Shown here piece after piece: positions 21,557 through 33,959 of a stretch of 64,000 bases of DNA. This DNA comes from Chiridota heheva (lineage: Eukaryota > Echinodermata > Holothuroidea > Apodida > Chiridotidae). Under the pieces are notes generated by a model. The model was not told the origin of the DNA. It searched no databases and worked only from the letters and a program-made list of their open reading frames with translations. Made by a program: the position numbers and the translations under genes. Every line of letters begins with the position of its first letter. The first letter of the stretch is position 1. The stretch spans positions 327,501 to 391,500 of the forward strand of contig JAIGNY010001718.1 in NCBI GenBank assembly GCA_020152595.1. The letters are read 5' to 3'.

Positions 21557-21985
21557 AATGGTAGTCATGCCGCTCTCTTGGATAATGGTAGCCATACCGC
21601 TTTCTTGGATAATGGTAGCCATGCCGCTCTCTTGGATAATGGTAGCCATGCCGCTCTCTTTAATAATGGTAGCCATGCTGCTCTCTTTAATAATGGTAGT
21701 CATGCCGCTGTCTTGGATAATGGTAGCCATGCCGCTCTCTTGGATAATGGTAGCCATGCCGCTTTCTTGGATAATGGTAGCCATATCGCTCTCTTGGATA
21801 ATGGTAGCCATGCCGCTCTCTTGGATAATGGTAGCCATGCCGCTCTCTTGGATAATGGTAGCCATGCCGCTCTCTCGAATAATGGTAGCCATGCCGCTCT
21901 CTTGGTTAATGGTAGCCATGCCGCTCTCTTGGATAATAATAGCCATGCCCCTCTCTTGGATAATGGTAGCCATGCTGCTCTCTTT
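21557..21985 (+). repeat. 27-bp minisatellite, about 16 copies
   Basis: The unit is ATAATGGTAGCCATGCCGCT followed by CTCTTGG. Copies differ by one or two bases. Because 27 is a multiple of 3 and the unit lacks stops, open frames exist on both strands (for example MATIIQESG repeated on the minus strand), which argues for an artefact and not a gene. Confidence 0.93.
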
Positions 21986-22944
21986 GAGACTTATAAATAA
22001 CCATAACTTTTAGAATTGTCATTACGTCACATATCCTTAATCCCAAACCCGAGGTCCTGCAGTAAGCTTAATTAAATGATTTATCAGCTGGTATTAGAGT
22101 AATTTTAAGCCGATTTTGGCATGCAGTACTGAAACTGTACAGTACCTTCATAACATAACTACGAACACTGTAACGTTAGTGTACACAGGGACCAGCTATT
22201 TAGAATAGCAGGTCCTGGTGTACGCATGTACAAGAAATAACTGTGTGCAGTATCGTGAGCACTACTAGCCATTTTGGACTGTAATTTGTAGTGTAGGCCT
22301 TCTGTGATTAAGTAACTAATGTTCAGTTATTGTGTACGAACCATCTTGAATTCAAATTCTTAGTTACTGCTGAAAGGAAATTGACTTTTGGTTAGATCAA
22401 GATCTTTTTGTAATCAAAAAGCACAATCAAAGTATTTTAATGCTTCGTTTGTGAATTTTCTTCTTTCTTTGGAGGGTGAGGGGCGTGGGGATATTATTTC
22501 TTGATGTGCGTACTATCGTGAAATTTTCGTGATCTATGTGTATGATTTGTTAAAATACTATCATTGCTAGAAGAAAATTAACTTTTAAATAAACTTTTTT
22601 TCTTATATTTTTCAACATTCACTGTGCAGCTAATTAGGGCCCGTTTTTTTAGGTGAGTTAAACATTTCTGGATAAACTGAACATATTGCAGGTGCTCTGC
22701 TACTGCATGTTTGTTTTTTGTAACTATAAACTTTGATCACAATCACTTGCAGCTACTTTGGCCTATGGCCTGTCATATATTTTTTTTCTTCTTCATGGGA
22801 GTGCTAGTTATTTATCAATCAACCGAACATTGCAAGTACACTTACTGAGTGTACCATCATGAATTATCTTGATCTATGTGTGTAATTTGTTTAATAATAT
22901 TGCTGAGAGAAACTTAAGTTTTGATCAAAATAAAAAAATAAAAA
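21986..22944. other. AT-rich DNA, no feature recognised
   Basis: No supported gene or repeat. The block at 22350-22450 and the later 22850-22950 share loose motifs (GATCTATGTGT, AATTTGTT) and may be part of an old duplication. Confidence 0.35.
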
Positions 22945-23365
22945 AAAATTATCACATTATTTTTTTCCTTCATATCTTCATAAAAATGTATGCATTTTGT
23001 GCTCATACTTTAAGCGTTTAAATTAGTGTTCATAATTAATTAAATCATGAACAATTTATCAGTAGTTAAATGTTTGTATTATTTCAACATTCTAGTAGAA
23101 TATCACAAGTTCATTTAAATTGGTTTTAAACAAATTAAATGTTTAGTTTTAAATTTCATCACATTATTTTTTTCTTTATATTTTTATAAAATGTATGTAT
23201 TTTGTGCTCAAACTTTAGGCATTTAAATTGATATTCATAACTAATTAAATCATTAACAATTATTCAGTAGGTAGATGTTTGTATTATTTCAACATTCTAA
23301 TTGAATATTTCAAGTTTATTCAAATTGGTTTTAAACAAATTAAATGCATAGTTTTAAACAATGTC
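22945..23365 (+). repeat. Tandem duplication of about 205 bp
   Basis: ATCACATTATTTTTTTC at about 22950 recurs at 23157. The copies then share GTATTTTGTGCTCA, TTTAAATT, ATTAAATCAT, GATGTTTGTATTATTTCAAC and TTGGTTTTAAACAAATTAAA in order. They have diverged by roughly 10-15 percent by eye. Confidence 0.88.
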
Positions 23366-24040
23366 ATTGTAAATAACCCAAAATGTAGGGAATTCCAAAT
23401 AATTTCATATGATTATTAATTATTTTTCAAATTATGTGTTTGTCTTGTTATTTAAATTATACACATTTTAGCTAGAATCTAACAACTGTCAGCTTAATTA
23501 TTTATTTGAAGCATACTGAAATAATTTCAGATTTGCATACTTTGACGAATTGTCTCACTTTTCGTCAATGTTAATTAATTATTTAGGTCGTTTCAGACTT
23601 TCTTCTTAATTATTAAGTCCTGAAGTGATAATTTTATACATGGTTAAACCATTTGCTAAGAACACAGCTTATTTGGTTTCAAAACTGCATTTAAATCAAA
23701 TTAGCAAATTTTAAATTAAGATTTTATTTTAATTTGTCCCACTTTTCCCAATTTAATGTTGGTTATGGTTTGTTTACACTTTAATTCTTTAACGATATCA
23801 TATTTTCATCATTATTTCTTTTTAAGTTGATGAGAACATTGTACAGAACAAGAAAATACTTAATATCAGTGGTAAAGTAACATGTCCAAACATTTATTGT
23901 GCTTTAAAAATGCTTAAATCTTTAAAATTGACCAAATTTTTTGTTTTAAATTGTTCCTACTACTACCATCTTTCATTTAATCCTATTTAAACAGATACAT
24001 TACATGCCACTTTGAATTTTCACTGTAGCCTCCCTATTAA
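23366..24040. other. Very AT-rich DNA
   Basis: No feature recognised. Confidence 0.4.
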
Positions 24041-24115
24041 TACATCAATATTTCAATATGGACCCACATTGATATGGCTGATATTGAGTTTAAAGGCCAT
24101 ATCGATATTATGTTT
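24041..24115 (-). repeat. ATATCG-rich dispersed repeat, copy 1
   Basis: Read on the minus strand, AATATCGATATGGCCTTTAA, CTCAATATC, GCCATATCAAT, GGGTCCATATTG and AATATTGATGTATT match 50776-50872 in order. A short related end, GGGCGATATATTGATATT, occurs at 24498. Element class is unknown. Confidence 0.6.
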
Positions 24116-24145
24116 TTCAATGATAATACATAATATAGTGATTAC

Positions 24146-24176
24146 AGCAGGGAGTTGCCATTTACAACTCCCTGCT
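24146..24176. repeat. Perfect 12-bp hairpin, GGGAGTTG family, copy 2
   Basis: AGCAGGGAGTTG and CAACTCCCTGCT flank a 7-base loop CCATTTA. The stem core and loop sequence are shared with the hairpin at 19501. Confidence 0.75.
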
Positions 24177-25730
24177 CTCATGTAGACTGAATAAACAGGC
24201 ATAAATACAACATATTTTTTTGAAGATCTTTTGCTGAGGCCTAAGCTTTTTCAATGTTTCTGTGCTTGATCTTTTGTGAAAGAAACTATGTGAAGAACAT
24301 TTATTAAGCATAGTGGGTGTTTATTTAAAGATTTCTGTATATATATTTTGCAATTATTTCTGTTTATTTGTACTGCAATTCTCACTTGACCTTTTTGTTC
24401 TGAGACGAGATTACCTTGCACAGAACAGTAATTGAATTACTTGTGGCGTCATATATTTTGCTTATAGATAATATTTCGAAAATGTTGTTATTTTTTGGGC
24501 GATATATTGATATTGCATAATGATCAATGTCACCTAACCTTACAGTGGCATCTAGGTATTGGGGTCTCCATCTTAGAGCTTGCAGTCACCATGTATCTGT
24601 TGATATGGCTTCCCTTCTGACCCAAGAATGTGATATAAAAGCTATTGTATCCATTTTTCAGTTTGACAGCAGTCATATTTGGCAATTTCTCAAGAATGCC
24701 AGAGTGAAGCTCACCAGATGGATAATCTACAACCCCAGGGATTTGTTAATAGCCCAGTTGGTTGACTACTAGTTAGTTGACTAGTACCAGCATATGTATG
24801 TATACAAACCCAACATACAAACCATGGTAGCACAGTGCTTACAGTTTGTGCAAACAAGAACCCAAAGTGTTTTTACTTGCATTGGAAACAATCCTTGATA
24901 CTACCTTCTCTCAAGTTTTTCCTTAAATATAATAGCAGTGCATGCAGCGCTGTATGATGTTGTATCGTTTTATCCGGCATACAGATTGAACTTAAGTACT
25001 TTTTCAAATGGATGCTATGCCTAAAAGTAATTAAACTTAACTCTCTGTAAATCACTTCTCGCTGCCTGTAGCATTGTAAGGTTTATTAAAAAATCTATAT
25101 GGAAGTTTGGTTATAATGATAAATAATTCTGGTTATTTACTGATTTATGCATCTGTCGAAAGATTACTCTTTTCTCTGGTGCTACAATTTGTACCTGCTG
25201 GGGACCGTGGGTGGTGGAGTAATAGTTTGTTTTTATTTTCGCTTTATTGATAATAATTTGAATGTGGGTTGTATTGTTCAATAGTGGGAGAGAAATTTTC
25301 TGAATGAAGTTGATGGAACTTTCAATTGGGGGGGAAAAATGTTTTTATCCAGTGGAATATACCTTTCATATGACAACGTAGGTTCTTACAGCACCAACTT
25401 GAAACATACAGTAAAATGCTAAGCATGTAGTGAGTTACTAATTGTGACCAAAATTAGTTGGAACAAAACCCCCACTCGCCCTTCAATCAAAGTGGAAAGG
25501 TTTCTTGCAAAGCACACAGCATTGAAAGGGAGGTGGGTAGAGATTTGTTGCTATTTTTGACACAGGTGTCCGTCATGACAGCCAAGTGGATATGTTTGGG
25601 GAAATCTGGATTTTGATTAAAAACAAATGTTTTGTGGTGGATTCATGTTGCTGAGACCATAAATATACAAAATCAAGTTGATAACACCTTGTCACCCTTA
25701 AGTATGTTCCCTAATATCCTCCTACATGGC
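24177..25730. other. AT-rich DNA, no feature recognised
   Basis: No coding exon or repeat that I can support. Confidence 0.4.
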
Positions 25731-25950
25731 ATCCCATCCCATGTATCACATGACATCCCATGTCCCACATGACATCCTATGTCCCACATGACATCCTATG
25801 TCCCACATGACATCCTATGTCCCACATGACATGTCCCACATTACATCCCATGTCCCACATGACATCCCATCCGATAGCATTCCACCCTATGTCCCTCATG
25901 GCATTCCACCATATATCCCACATGGGTCCCACCCTGTTCCACATAGCATC
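25731..25950 (-). repeat. Inverted array of the ATGTGGGACAT minisatellite
   Basis: Units of about 19 bp (CATCCTATGTCCCACATGA and variants). On the minus strand this is the GGGATGTCATGTGGGACAT unit of the 28-kb array. It includes four almost identical copies at 25745-25822. Confidence 0.88.
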
Positions 25951-27715
25951 CACGTACTGTACTGCGGAAGAGTTTCAACAACTGGTTCCAAAATAGAGGC
26001 AAGAAAATTAAATTATCCTCACAGAAAGCAAACTATAATCTTCAAAACAACGAAATTATCTTTCAAATCAAAATTTATTTGCCCTTCTAAAGCACGTGAA
26101 AACGGTTAAATCATTCGCACTTAAATTCTCATCGTCGTCGTTTAAAAATATTTTAGGATAACAAAATAAAGTGGAACTGATTCTAAACATCACTTCCGGA
26201 CCTAAAATCTGGCAGTTTCAAAACATACCAAAAAATGTGGCGACCTTCATACGGCCTTTAACTTTGAATAAAATCTGGAAACTGGTTGATTGTTGAGGGA
26301 AATGGTATTGATTTTTGGAATCTTCAAACATTTTTACCCGATTAGAACCCATATTATTCTGCGGGTTTGTGTATTCTTTAAGAGGAAACTTTTTGGGTGG
26401 GGATATACAATTATCTTGAATTACAGGCCCTTAAATGGCTAAATAGGTGGATCATTGGTCCCCATTTTGGTAATTCATTAATATATCCATAGGGATATTT
26501 TCACAGGGTAACATAATTCATCATTGGGGATAATTAAAAGGAATAGGAGAAATTTGCCCCCAATTTGTATTTAAAAAAAAATATTTTCACTGTCCCTAAA
26601 TAATGGCCACATAAATGGGAATTATTGATTTCAGTTACAGAGGAAGAAGCATGTCATAAGGGATAAAGTCTTAAGTTGTACCTAGAAAAATGAATAGCGA
26701 ATTATTTCACTTAAGTCATGTGACATCTGAAGTAAACATCAACTAATATTAACCCTCAACAATTGTGTTTGCTTTGTGGTCACCAACTCCGAAAAAACTG
26801 GCGACCTTGTTTCTAGAATTTTGATCACTTAAATAGTTCAGTTACTTGCCAGTATAAAAACACTGTTTTAGATTAAAAGTTTAAATAAAAAAGAAAGAAA
26901 ACAAAACAAAAAGCTTCTTCCCCAGATGATTTTCTTGCAGAAATAATCTAATTTCATACTTTAATGACAACTCTTTAATTTCAAAAAATGCACAAAACAA
27001 TTATCGAAAGTAAAGACTTCCATCAGAAAAATAATTTTTTTCAGGTGCCTCTCTGCATGTATTACAAATGCTAACTGGCTAATGGGACTATACGTACGTC
27101 TGTATGATATTGTTGCTCTGTGATATGATACCATGGAGCTTGTGGGGACAAAGTTACAGTGTACAAATTCGGGATTAGGATGGCAGTAATTTTGGGGCAG
27201 TGGAGAACAGAAGACTAAAGGTATTTCATGCTACTGAAATATTTTCAATTCATTTCTTACTCAAACAAACTTTTATTTTGGTCGCCAGGTGAGACATCAA
27301 GTGTTATTTCTCTGGCGAATAAAATAATCATTGGTGAGCATGCAAAGCATAATGCGAACCTATGTAATGGCGATTTGCCTGAGGTTTCCTTAGAAATGTT
27401 AAAAGTTTTCTGAGAATTCCTCAGAAAATGTTAAAGTTTCTTCAGAGTTCCTCAGAAAAAGGTAGTTTTTCAGATAGCCTTAGGGAAGGCTAGAATTTCC
27501 TTACTAAATGTTAAAAGTTTTTCAGAGACTCTTAAGACAGGTTGAAGATTAGTTTCCTTAAAAAGTCTACAAAACATTTGATATTTCCTTCGAAGATAAC
27601 TAAGATGATATAATTTTCCCAAATCCTTCAGAGATCATCAAGTGTCTCTCATAACGCTAAAGGTTTAAAACCCCTAAAACTTCTTCAAAATATTTGTGTA
27701 CCAACGGCTGTATCA
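25951..27715. other. AT-rich DNA with TTCAGAG-type degenerate repeats near 27.4-27.6 kb
   Basis: Between about 27400 and 27560 there are loosely repeated CCTCAGAAAATGTTAAAG and TTTTTCAGA motifs. The rest holds nothing recognised. Confidence 0.4.
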
Positions 27716-28030
27716 GGCACGATTATTAAACTCCGCCTTTATTATTGTGTTCATTTGCATAAAGTTGCTACAGTATATAAACTGACAAGACTTTTTTTTA
27801 CTTAGTATGCTTAGTCAGGGAGTGTGACAGGATGTGACTGCATATGGACATAAGGAGGGATGTCATATGGGACATGGATGGGGGCCATAGGATAGAATAT
27901 ACATCATGTGTGGTATGCACCGAGGCATGTTTATTTGACTCCGCCCTTTTTCTTATTCAACAAGTCATTTGCATGTAAGTTTTTATATGGACTGACAGAC
28001 TTTCATACATAGTGTATTCTATCAGGGACT
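27716..28030 (+). repeat. Diverged duplication of about 200 bp flanking the minisatellite
   Basis: Two blocks, about 27716-27830 and 27915-28030, share TTTATTT/TTATTAAACTCCGCC, TCATTTGCAT, AGTTTTTATATGGACTGACA-like sequence and TCAGGGA in order. Between them is a short GGGATGTCATATGGGACAT stretch. Confidence 0.7.
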
Positions 28031-28069
28031 GATAGCTAGGACGAGACTTCTTATGAACCTATGCCATGA

Positions 28070-28975
28070 GGGACATAGGGTGGGATGATATGTGGAACAG
28101 GGTGGGATGCCATGTGGGATATATGGTGGAATACCATGAGGGACATAGGGTGGAATGCTATTAGATGGGATGTCATGTGGGACATGGGATGTCATGTGGG
28201 ACATGGGATGTCATGTGGGACATGGGATGTCATGTGGGACATAGGATGTCATGTGGGACATGGGATGTCATGTGGGACATGGGATGGGATGCCATGTGGG
28301 AGGATATGGTGGAATGCCATGTGGATCAAGGAATGGGATGGCATGCGAGACATGGGGTGGGATGCTATCTGGGACATGGGATGGGATCCATGTGGGACAT
28401 AGGGTGGGATGCCATGTGGGTCATAGGATATAATGCCATGTGGGCCATAGGATGGGATGCCATGTGGGACATCAGGTGGGATGACATAAGGCATAAGGTG
28501 GGACGACATGGGGACATAGGGAGGGATGCCATTTGGAACACGGAAGGATGCCATGTGGGACATAGGGAGGGATGCCATTTGGAACACGGAAGGATGCCAT
28601 GTGGGACATAGGGATGCCATGTGGGACATATGGTCGGATTATTGTGGGACATAGGATGGGATCCATGTGGGACATAGGATGGGATGCCATGTGGATCATA
28701 GGGTTGGATGCCATGTGGGATATATGGTGGAATGCCATGGGACATCAGGTGGGACATGCAGGTAAGGTGGATGCATGGGGACATAAGGTGGGATGACATG
28801 GGGACATAGGGAGGGATGCCATGTGGACATGATGGAATGCCATGCGGAACATACTGTATTGTGGAATGCCATATGGGAGATATGGTGGAATGCCATGTGG
28901 GACAATTGATGGGATGGGATGTCATGTGGGACATGGGGTGGGACGCCATTTGGGACATGGGATGGGAATTGGGAT
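28070..28975 (+). repeat. Large GGGATGCCATGTGGGACAT minisatellite
   Basis: About 45 imperfect units of 19-21 bp. Nearly perfect 19-bp copies occur at 28160-28285; elsewhere variants add TATGGTGGAATGCC or GGAGGGATGCC. Local higher-order repeats exist, for example a block of about 53 bp with CATTTGGAACACGGAAGG present twice (28529 and 28572). All open frames in it are artefacts of the repeat. Confidence 0.92.
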
Positions 28976-30480
28976 TGGAGTCTAGCATATTTCTTAAATA
29001 AAGGAGAACAATATTGTAAAAATATATTCAAATCTTATTGTGTTAAGTATAAATTCAAGTTTAAAATTCTATCAAGTGCATGTAGAAATGACTGAAATCA
29101 GGATAGTTGCAACATCACATTCTTCAAAATGTATTTAGCTAACTAGATTTACCAGGACAGCCACATCCACTCATTTCTAGGCTTCTGCCGCCAAGGGTAA
29201 GGAAGCCTTCCAGCCCATATTATATCCTTTAAGCTCCTTGTTGGTGCTGTAAAGATTCAAGATCTTGTGACTTACAAGCATTAACAAAATGCCAGGAGAA
29301 GAGTAAAACAGAGTCTATTTGGGGTAACTGCATGAAGAAATTTGAAGAAGACAAAAATTAATAAAAAGGTTGATTAATCATTAGTATAATACATTTCACA
29401 TCTGTTGAAAGTGTTAGTCTAGGCTTTCCGCACCAATCATTTTCAAACAAAATTTGTGACATCTTTAGAGCGTGATACAGTCGATCAAGATATCATAACA
29501 ATTTCTACACAGTTTGTTTGTTCTTTTGTCATACAATGTAGATATGTCTGACCATGGAGCGCCATGCATGTCTGATAATTCTTCAATTCATGTCTTGTGA
29601 TTTAATCTGGTAGAAATATTTAAAAGTATGTTTTCATTCATAAATTGATCAGATTTGTGTGTTTCTGATAAGTAGTAAGAGCAAGGATATCAGTGGAAGC
29701 CTTTGGCTTTGCCTTATGAATCCCTCAGTCAGGACCTTGTAATCTGTAACACAGCAAATCATAGATTTGGAAGATATTGTGAAGGAATTGTACTGGACAT
29801 CCTCGAAAGACTTTATTTTGATATGAATGGCAGCCTCGGGTGTGTATGTTGATATCATGGAAGCAGGAAAAGGTTTTCAGATCCAGCCGTTAAGCCCTTA
29901 TCAAACATCAAACAATCATTTGCTGTACGCTTATATATGTAAGAAATTTGACAGTGTTGATTTGTGTATACTGTAATGAATGTACATAAAACAGTATGTA
30001 TTGAACACTTCTAGTAGGAAAATGCCAGTTTTGAACATAAGAAATATTAAAAACTAAAGTGAAAAGTGGCACTTTATGTGAAATAATGTTGAAAATCCAA
30101 CAAGAGTTTCACAACATTTTCCCCTATTACAGATATGAAGCATTGCACATGTAAAATGAAATGTTTCTGTGAATAATGAACAAATGGTCATGCTTACAGA
30201 ATGTGTTGCTAAGATGATTCTTAACCAGAAAAAATACCTTCCACAATTATGTTTACCCTTACATGGGCAAGTGAAATTTCTTAATATTCACGGCAGTTAA
30301 TTGATCACCTGTCATTGACTTTTCGTTAAGCCATGTATTTTTTTTCTTTACCAGCTTTGGCGAAAAGTTTTAGTTGATATCCTAAGGGAAATCTTAGGCC
30401 ATAAATCAACCCTTGGGATGGATTTTATAGAGAGGTGCGGCACTTTTAGATTGATCATTATTTTTTAAGTATTTTTAAAA
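28976..30480. other. AT-rich DNA, no feature recognised
   Basis: No supported exon or repeat. Confidence 0.4.
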
Positions 30481-30499
30481 TATAAAATATGGTTTGGTG

Positions 30500-30800
30500 T
30501 TCATCCATCGTTATCGATGATGACCACATCAGTCAGGCCATCACGGCTGCTTTCTCTATTTGTCATTGTGGGTGCTGAGGTGGCTGGTAAAACCAATCCG
30601 CGCTCTAAAGAGTCTGGACAAAAAGAACAGGATGTTGAAAAGCCTGGATCCAACAGGGAATGGCTGCCTGTTACTGATTTTCTCAAGTTGTCAGTTGGTC
30701 TTAGCATCATAAAATTGGCCATTTCATTGGTCCACTTGATCAATTCTGCAAATGTTGGCAGGTATACATGGTAAAGTAAGCTTGAAAAGCATGTTAGGCA
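30500..30800. other. Less AT-rich block open on both strands, unknown
   Basis: The plus strand is open 30517-30774 (85 codons) and the minus strand is open 30501-31010 (169 codons), the latter running into the MITE array. The block starts near an ATCGTTATCGATGATGACCA phrase. Composition differs from the flanks. It could be a repeat or a decayed gene piece; I recognise no domain, and the two-strand openness argues against coding. Confidence 0.3.
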
Positions 30801-30801
30801 A

Positions 30802-31369
30802 TTAACCCTTACTCTACCAGCACCTTTTTGAAAATGTGCTCGAGAGGCGGAGCCAAAGATGGGGCACCCAAAACGGCGATAATAAGGGCTGATTACTGAG
30901 GGGTCCTCTGTCTTCCAAGCAGCAGAGTCAGGCCCGTTTCGCTTCAGTGACCCGCTAGGCCGCCCACTGGGATCATGCGGCCTATTTTTTCGAGTTGGCG
31001 CATTTGTCATGGGTTGATTAACACGTACTCTACCAGCACCTTTTTGAAAATGCGCTCGGGAGGTGGAGCCAAAGGTGGGGCACCCAAAATGCGATAATAT
31101 CGCCGCGTGGTAGAGTAGGGTTAATCAAGGGCTGATTATTGAAGGGTCCTCTGTCTTCCAAGCAGCAGAGTCAGGCCCGTTCCGCTTCAGTGACCCGCTG
31201 GGTTGCCCACTGGGATCATGCGGCCTATATTTTCGAGTTGGCGCATTTGTCGTGGGTTGATTAACCCTTATTCTACCAGCACCTTTTTAAAAATGCGCTC
31301 GGGAGGCGGAGCCAAAGACGGGGCACCCAAAACGGCGATAATATTGCCACGTGGTGGAGTAAGGGTTAA
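30802..31369 (+). repeat. Tandem array of short TTAA MITEs with spacers (A-B-A-B-A)
   Basis: Three A units of about 80-101 bp lie at 30806-30885, 31022-31120 and 31265-31365. The last two are complete, with TTAA at both sides and ends of the type CCCTTACTCTACCA / TGGTAGAGTAAGGG. The first lacks its right end. Between them are two near-identical B spacers of about 133 bp (30886-31017 and 31125-31260) with CTGTCTTCCAAGCAGCAGAG. So a MITE and its neighbouring DNA were duplicated together in tandem, period about 230-240 bp. Confidence 0.88.
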
Positions 31370-33955
31370 AGCCTAAATCATATAGCCAATAGGTGATTAT
31401 TTATGAAAAGTACCATTAAATTTCACCTAAAGTAATGTGTGTGAGGAAAATGAGGGGAGGGGGGAGAACAATAGTTTTTCTCTGGGCCTGATTTTAAAAC
31501 TATTAAAGAGCTTTCCTTTATGAGAATAGGCATTTTCTGATGTAAACTGACCCTATATTTCATTGAAAGACTGAATTTTATTAACTTTTTGTATAAAAAA
31601 TGGTATTTTCCTTGAAAATAAGTCCTTTTTGATGTATTTTAAGTTTCTTTGCAGTAGGTCTGGCCAATGGTAGCATTTGCTTTCATGAAAATGTATTTGA
31701 TTGGACTGATCAATGTTCATATCTTCTTTTAGGCTGAACTTTGTCACTCAGATTGACATAGGTCATCACAGGTCACTAAATTACATTGTTTTAGTTAATA
31801 AAGGTGTGACTTTGCATATAAAAGTTAGATAACAGTCATTTTTCATGGTCCAGCAAAGCAGAGAGGCTAAATTTGCACTAAATAGGCTTGTCTTAGGGGC
31901 ATAGCATACTTGTTACTTAAGTTTTTGGTGAAGAAGGGCATGATTTTTAGAGATTTCTGTTTGCTTTGAAGATATTTACCTCAATTAAATGGCAAAAGGC
32001 TATTTTTTAATGGGAAAATGTGCTTCCATGCTATAGAATAGTGCAATTAATGGATCCATTCATATTTTCATGCAAATTTGCTAATTTCTTGGTTATTAGC
32101 TATATTCATAAGGGTACGCTTTTAAAGTTAGCCCTTATAACATACGTGAATGTTTGTAGGAACCACTCCCTGTAAAATCATACTTTTTTTTTTTTGAAGG
32201 AGGGGGTGGGGGGGTAATGATAGACCAATATGAGCATATCATACTTATGTATTTTTCATATGCTACACATTGCACAGTCAAATGCCAGCTGTTTTTCCTG
32301 GGACCCAAATGGTCCAGTGGAATTTTGGGTCATACAAGATTGGTGAGAATCTAGTACCGGATGCAGTGATATAAATCTTAAAGAGATAGGAAGAAGTTTG
32401 TGCTACTATAGGTAGCACGGAACTAATAAGGTATCACTCCGCCATTGAAAAATGAGAACTCTCAGAGAAAAGGCGTATACAAATATTCTGGAGAGGTCCC
32501 ATTTCAAAGGACAGTAAGCTGAGAAGTTGAAAATTTTAGAATTAGTAGAGAAAGGATAGGACTCCGACTATGCATATCCAAACTTGACGAGATTTGTTTT
32601 AGTAAAAGTTTCATGAGGAACCTTTTAATCAAGGACCCACACCAAAATTTGAGTGATTTTGTGAGGGTGTATAACACCTCTTCCCTTCAGCCTAAAAAAA
32701 AAAGGGCCAAAACCTGTGGTGACCCCTATTAAATGTACCCTCATCCGAAAGACATAAGATGGTAATTTTTGTAAAACATCACAAAAGATCCCAAATCTAT
32801 AACATTCTGGTACAAAAAGGACCCTGAACTTGACTCTTTCATCATAGGCTTCAATGGGGAAAATAATTAGTTCCGAGCTAACTGATGGTTCCACAAAAGG
32901 CCTGTCAGGTGCTGGTTAGTACATCTGTCATATTGGTGCTGATTGTCAATCCAAAGTTATCACAATCTGTGGAGAACTTGATGATAAAATTATAAGGTGA
33001 GTAATAGCACATGTGGTTAAAGTCTTCATGGGCAAATCAATGGTTCACCGTGGCTTCAAAATGGAATGAAAGAATCCTCTGCTATGTCGTGGTGCTGAGA
33101 GAAAATGGTGATGCACCAGTCTTGGTCATCCAGAACAATCACATTTAAACTGGGTTCTTGGCTGAAAAATGGGTCTTTATTATCTGAGGTCTCTATAATA
33201 TTTAAATGCACTTATGTATAATCCGTGATATTAACATTCGAACCAATCGTACTTGTTTATTAGGAACATTATTTTTCCTTTTTTGACGACGTGAATGCTT
33301 GACATGAACAAACAGATCACAGACTTGTTATTGCATAATTCGGCACAAACTCTTACTCTTCATTAGGTAATTTGTTTTTTCTTCTAAATTGATTTAAAAA
33401 AAAAAACCTCAAATTTTGCTCAAGACTTATTTTTGCTAACATTTGCATGATGTAACATTTGCATGATTGTCAATTTTTTATTTTGAGAGGACTGATTTTT
33501 AGAACTTCCTGGGATGGTGGCGTAGTTTTGAAATGTTTTACGGCGAGGTATCATAGGCCTAGTATGCAAGATATTTACAGAAGAACTTTGAAAGCCGTAG
33601 CGAATAGGACAAAAAAGTTATGCCATGTTGAGTTTAAATGACATTGAAAGGAAGTTATCTGTTCTTTCTAAACTTAATTTCTATGCATATTTTCCATAAA
33701 AATGATGATTTATGCTGTAGAAGTAAACTTTTTACGATTTGAAAAGCAAAATTTAGCGTCTATTTGGGCAATGGAGTCAGTACTTTTGCCATACTGGTTG
33801 CGCGTTTTTTTTTTTTTACTTCGCCTCGTAGTTTTGGAGCAATTTGGGTGTATTTCTGAAAATTATGGTACTAAACGCGTGTACACGATACACGCTTGCT
33901 CTTTTTGGCGTGTACACGTTTACTAAAATCACTCAACGTTCACAGCTCTAATGTA
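31370..33955. other. AT-rich DNA, no feature recognised
   Basis: Contains short homopolymer runs (a T run near 32186, a G-rich tract at 32200-32215) but no supported gene or element. Confidence 0.4.
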
Positions 33956-33959
33956 TGGG

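Noticed and set aside
21548..22013. Repeat-protein-like frames on both strands (MATIIQESG, MVAMPLSWI)
   Set aside because: A 27-bp unit without stops gives a 9-residue repeat in any frame; simultaneous openness on both strands points to an array and not a gene.
27285..27420. A possible small exon between CGCCAG and GTGAGC
   Set aside because: Acceptor-like and donor-like sites are common, and the 45-bp piece between them has no support.
28022..29031. Many Cys/His/Met-rich frames of 60-207 codons that look like zinc-binding repeats
   Set aside because: They read the 19-21 bp minisatellite on either strand; the Cys/His pattern comes from CATGTGGGACA and its complement.
32625..32894. 89-codon minus-strand frame
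   Set aside because: No domain recognised, and no splice or promoter context; chance is more likely.
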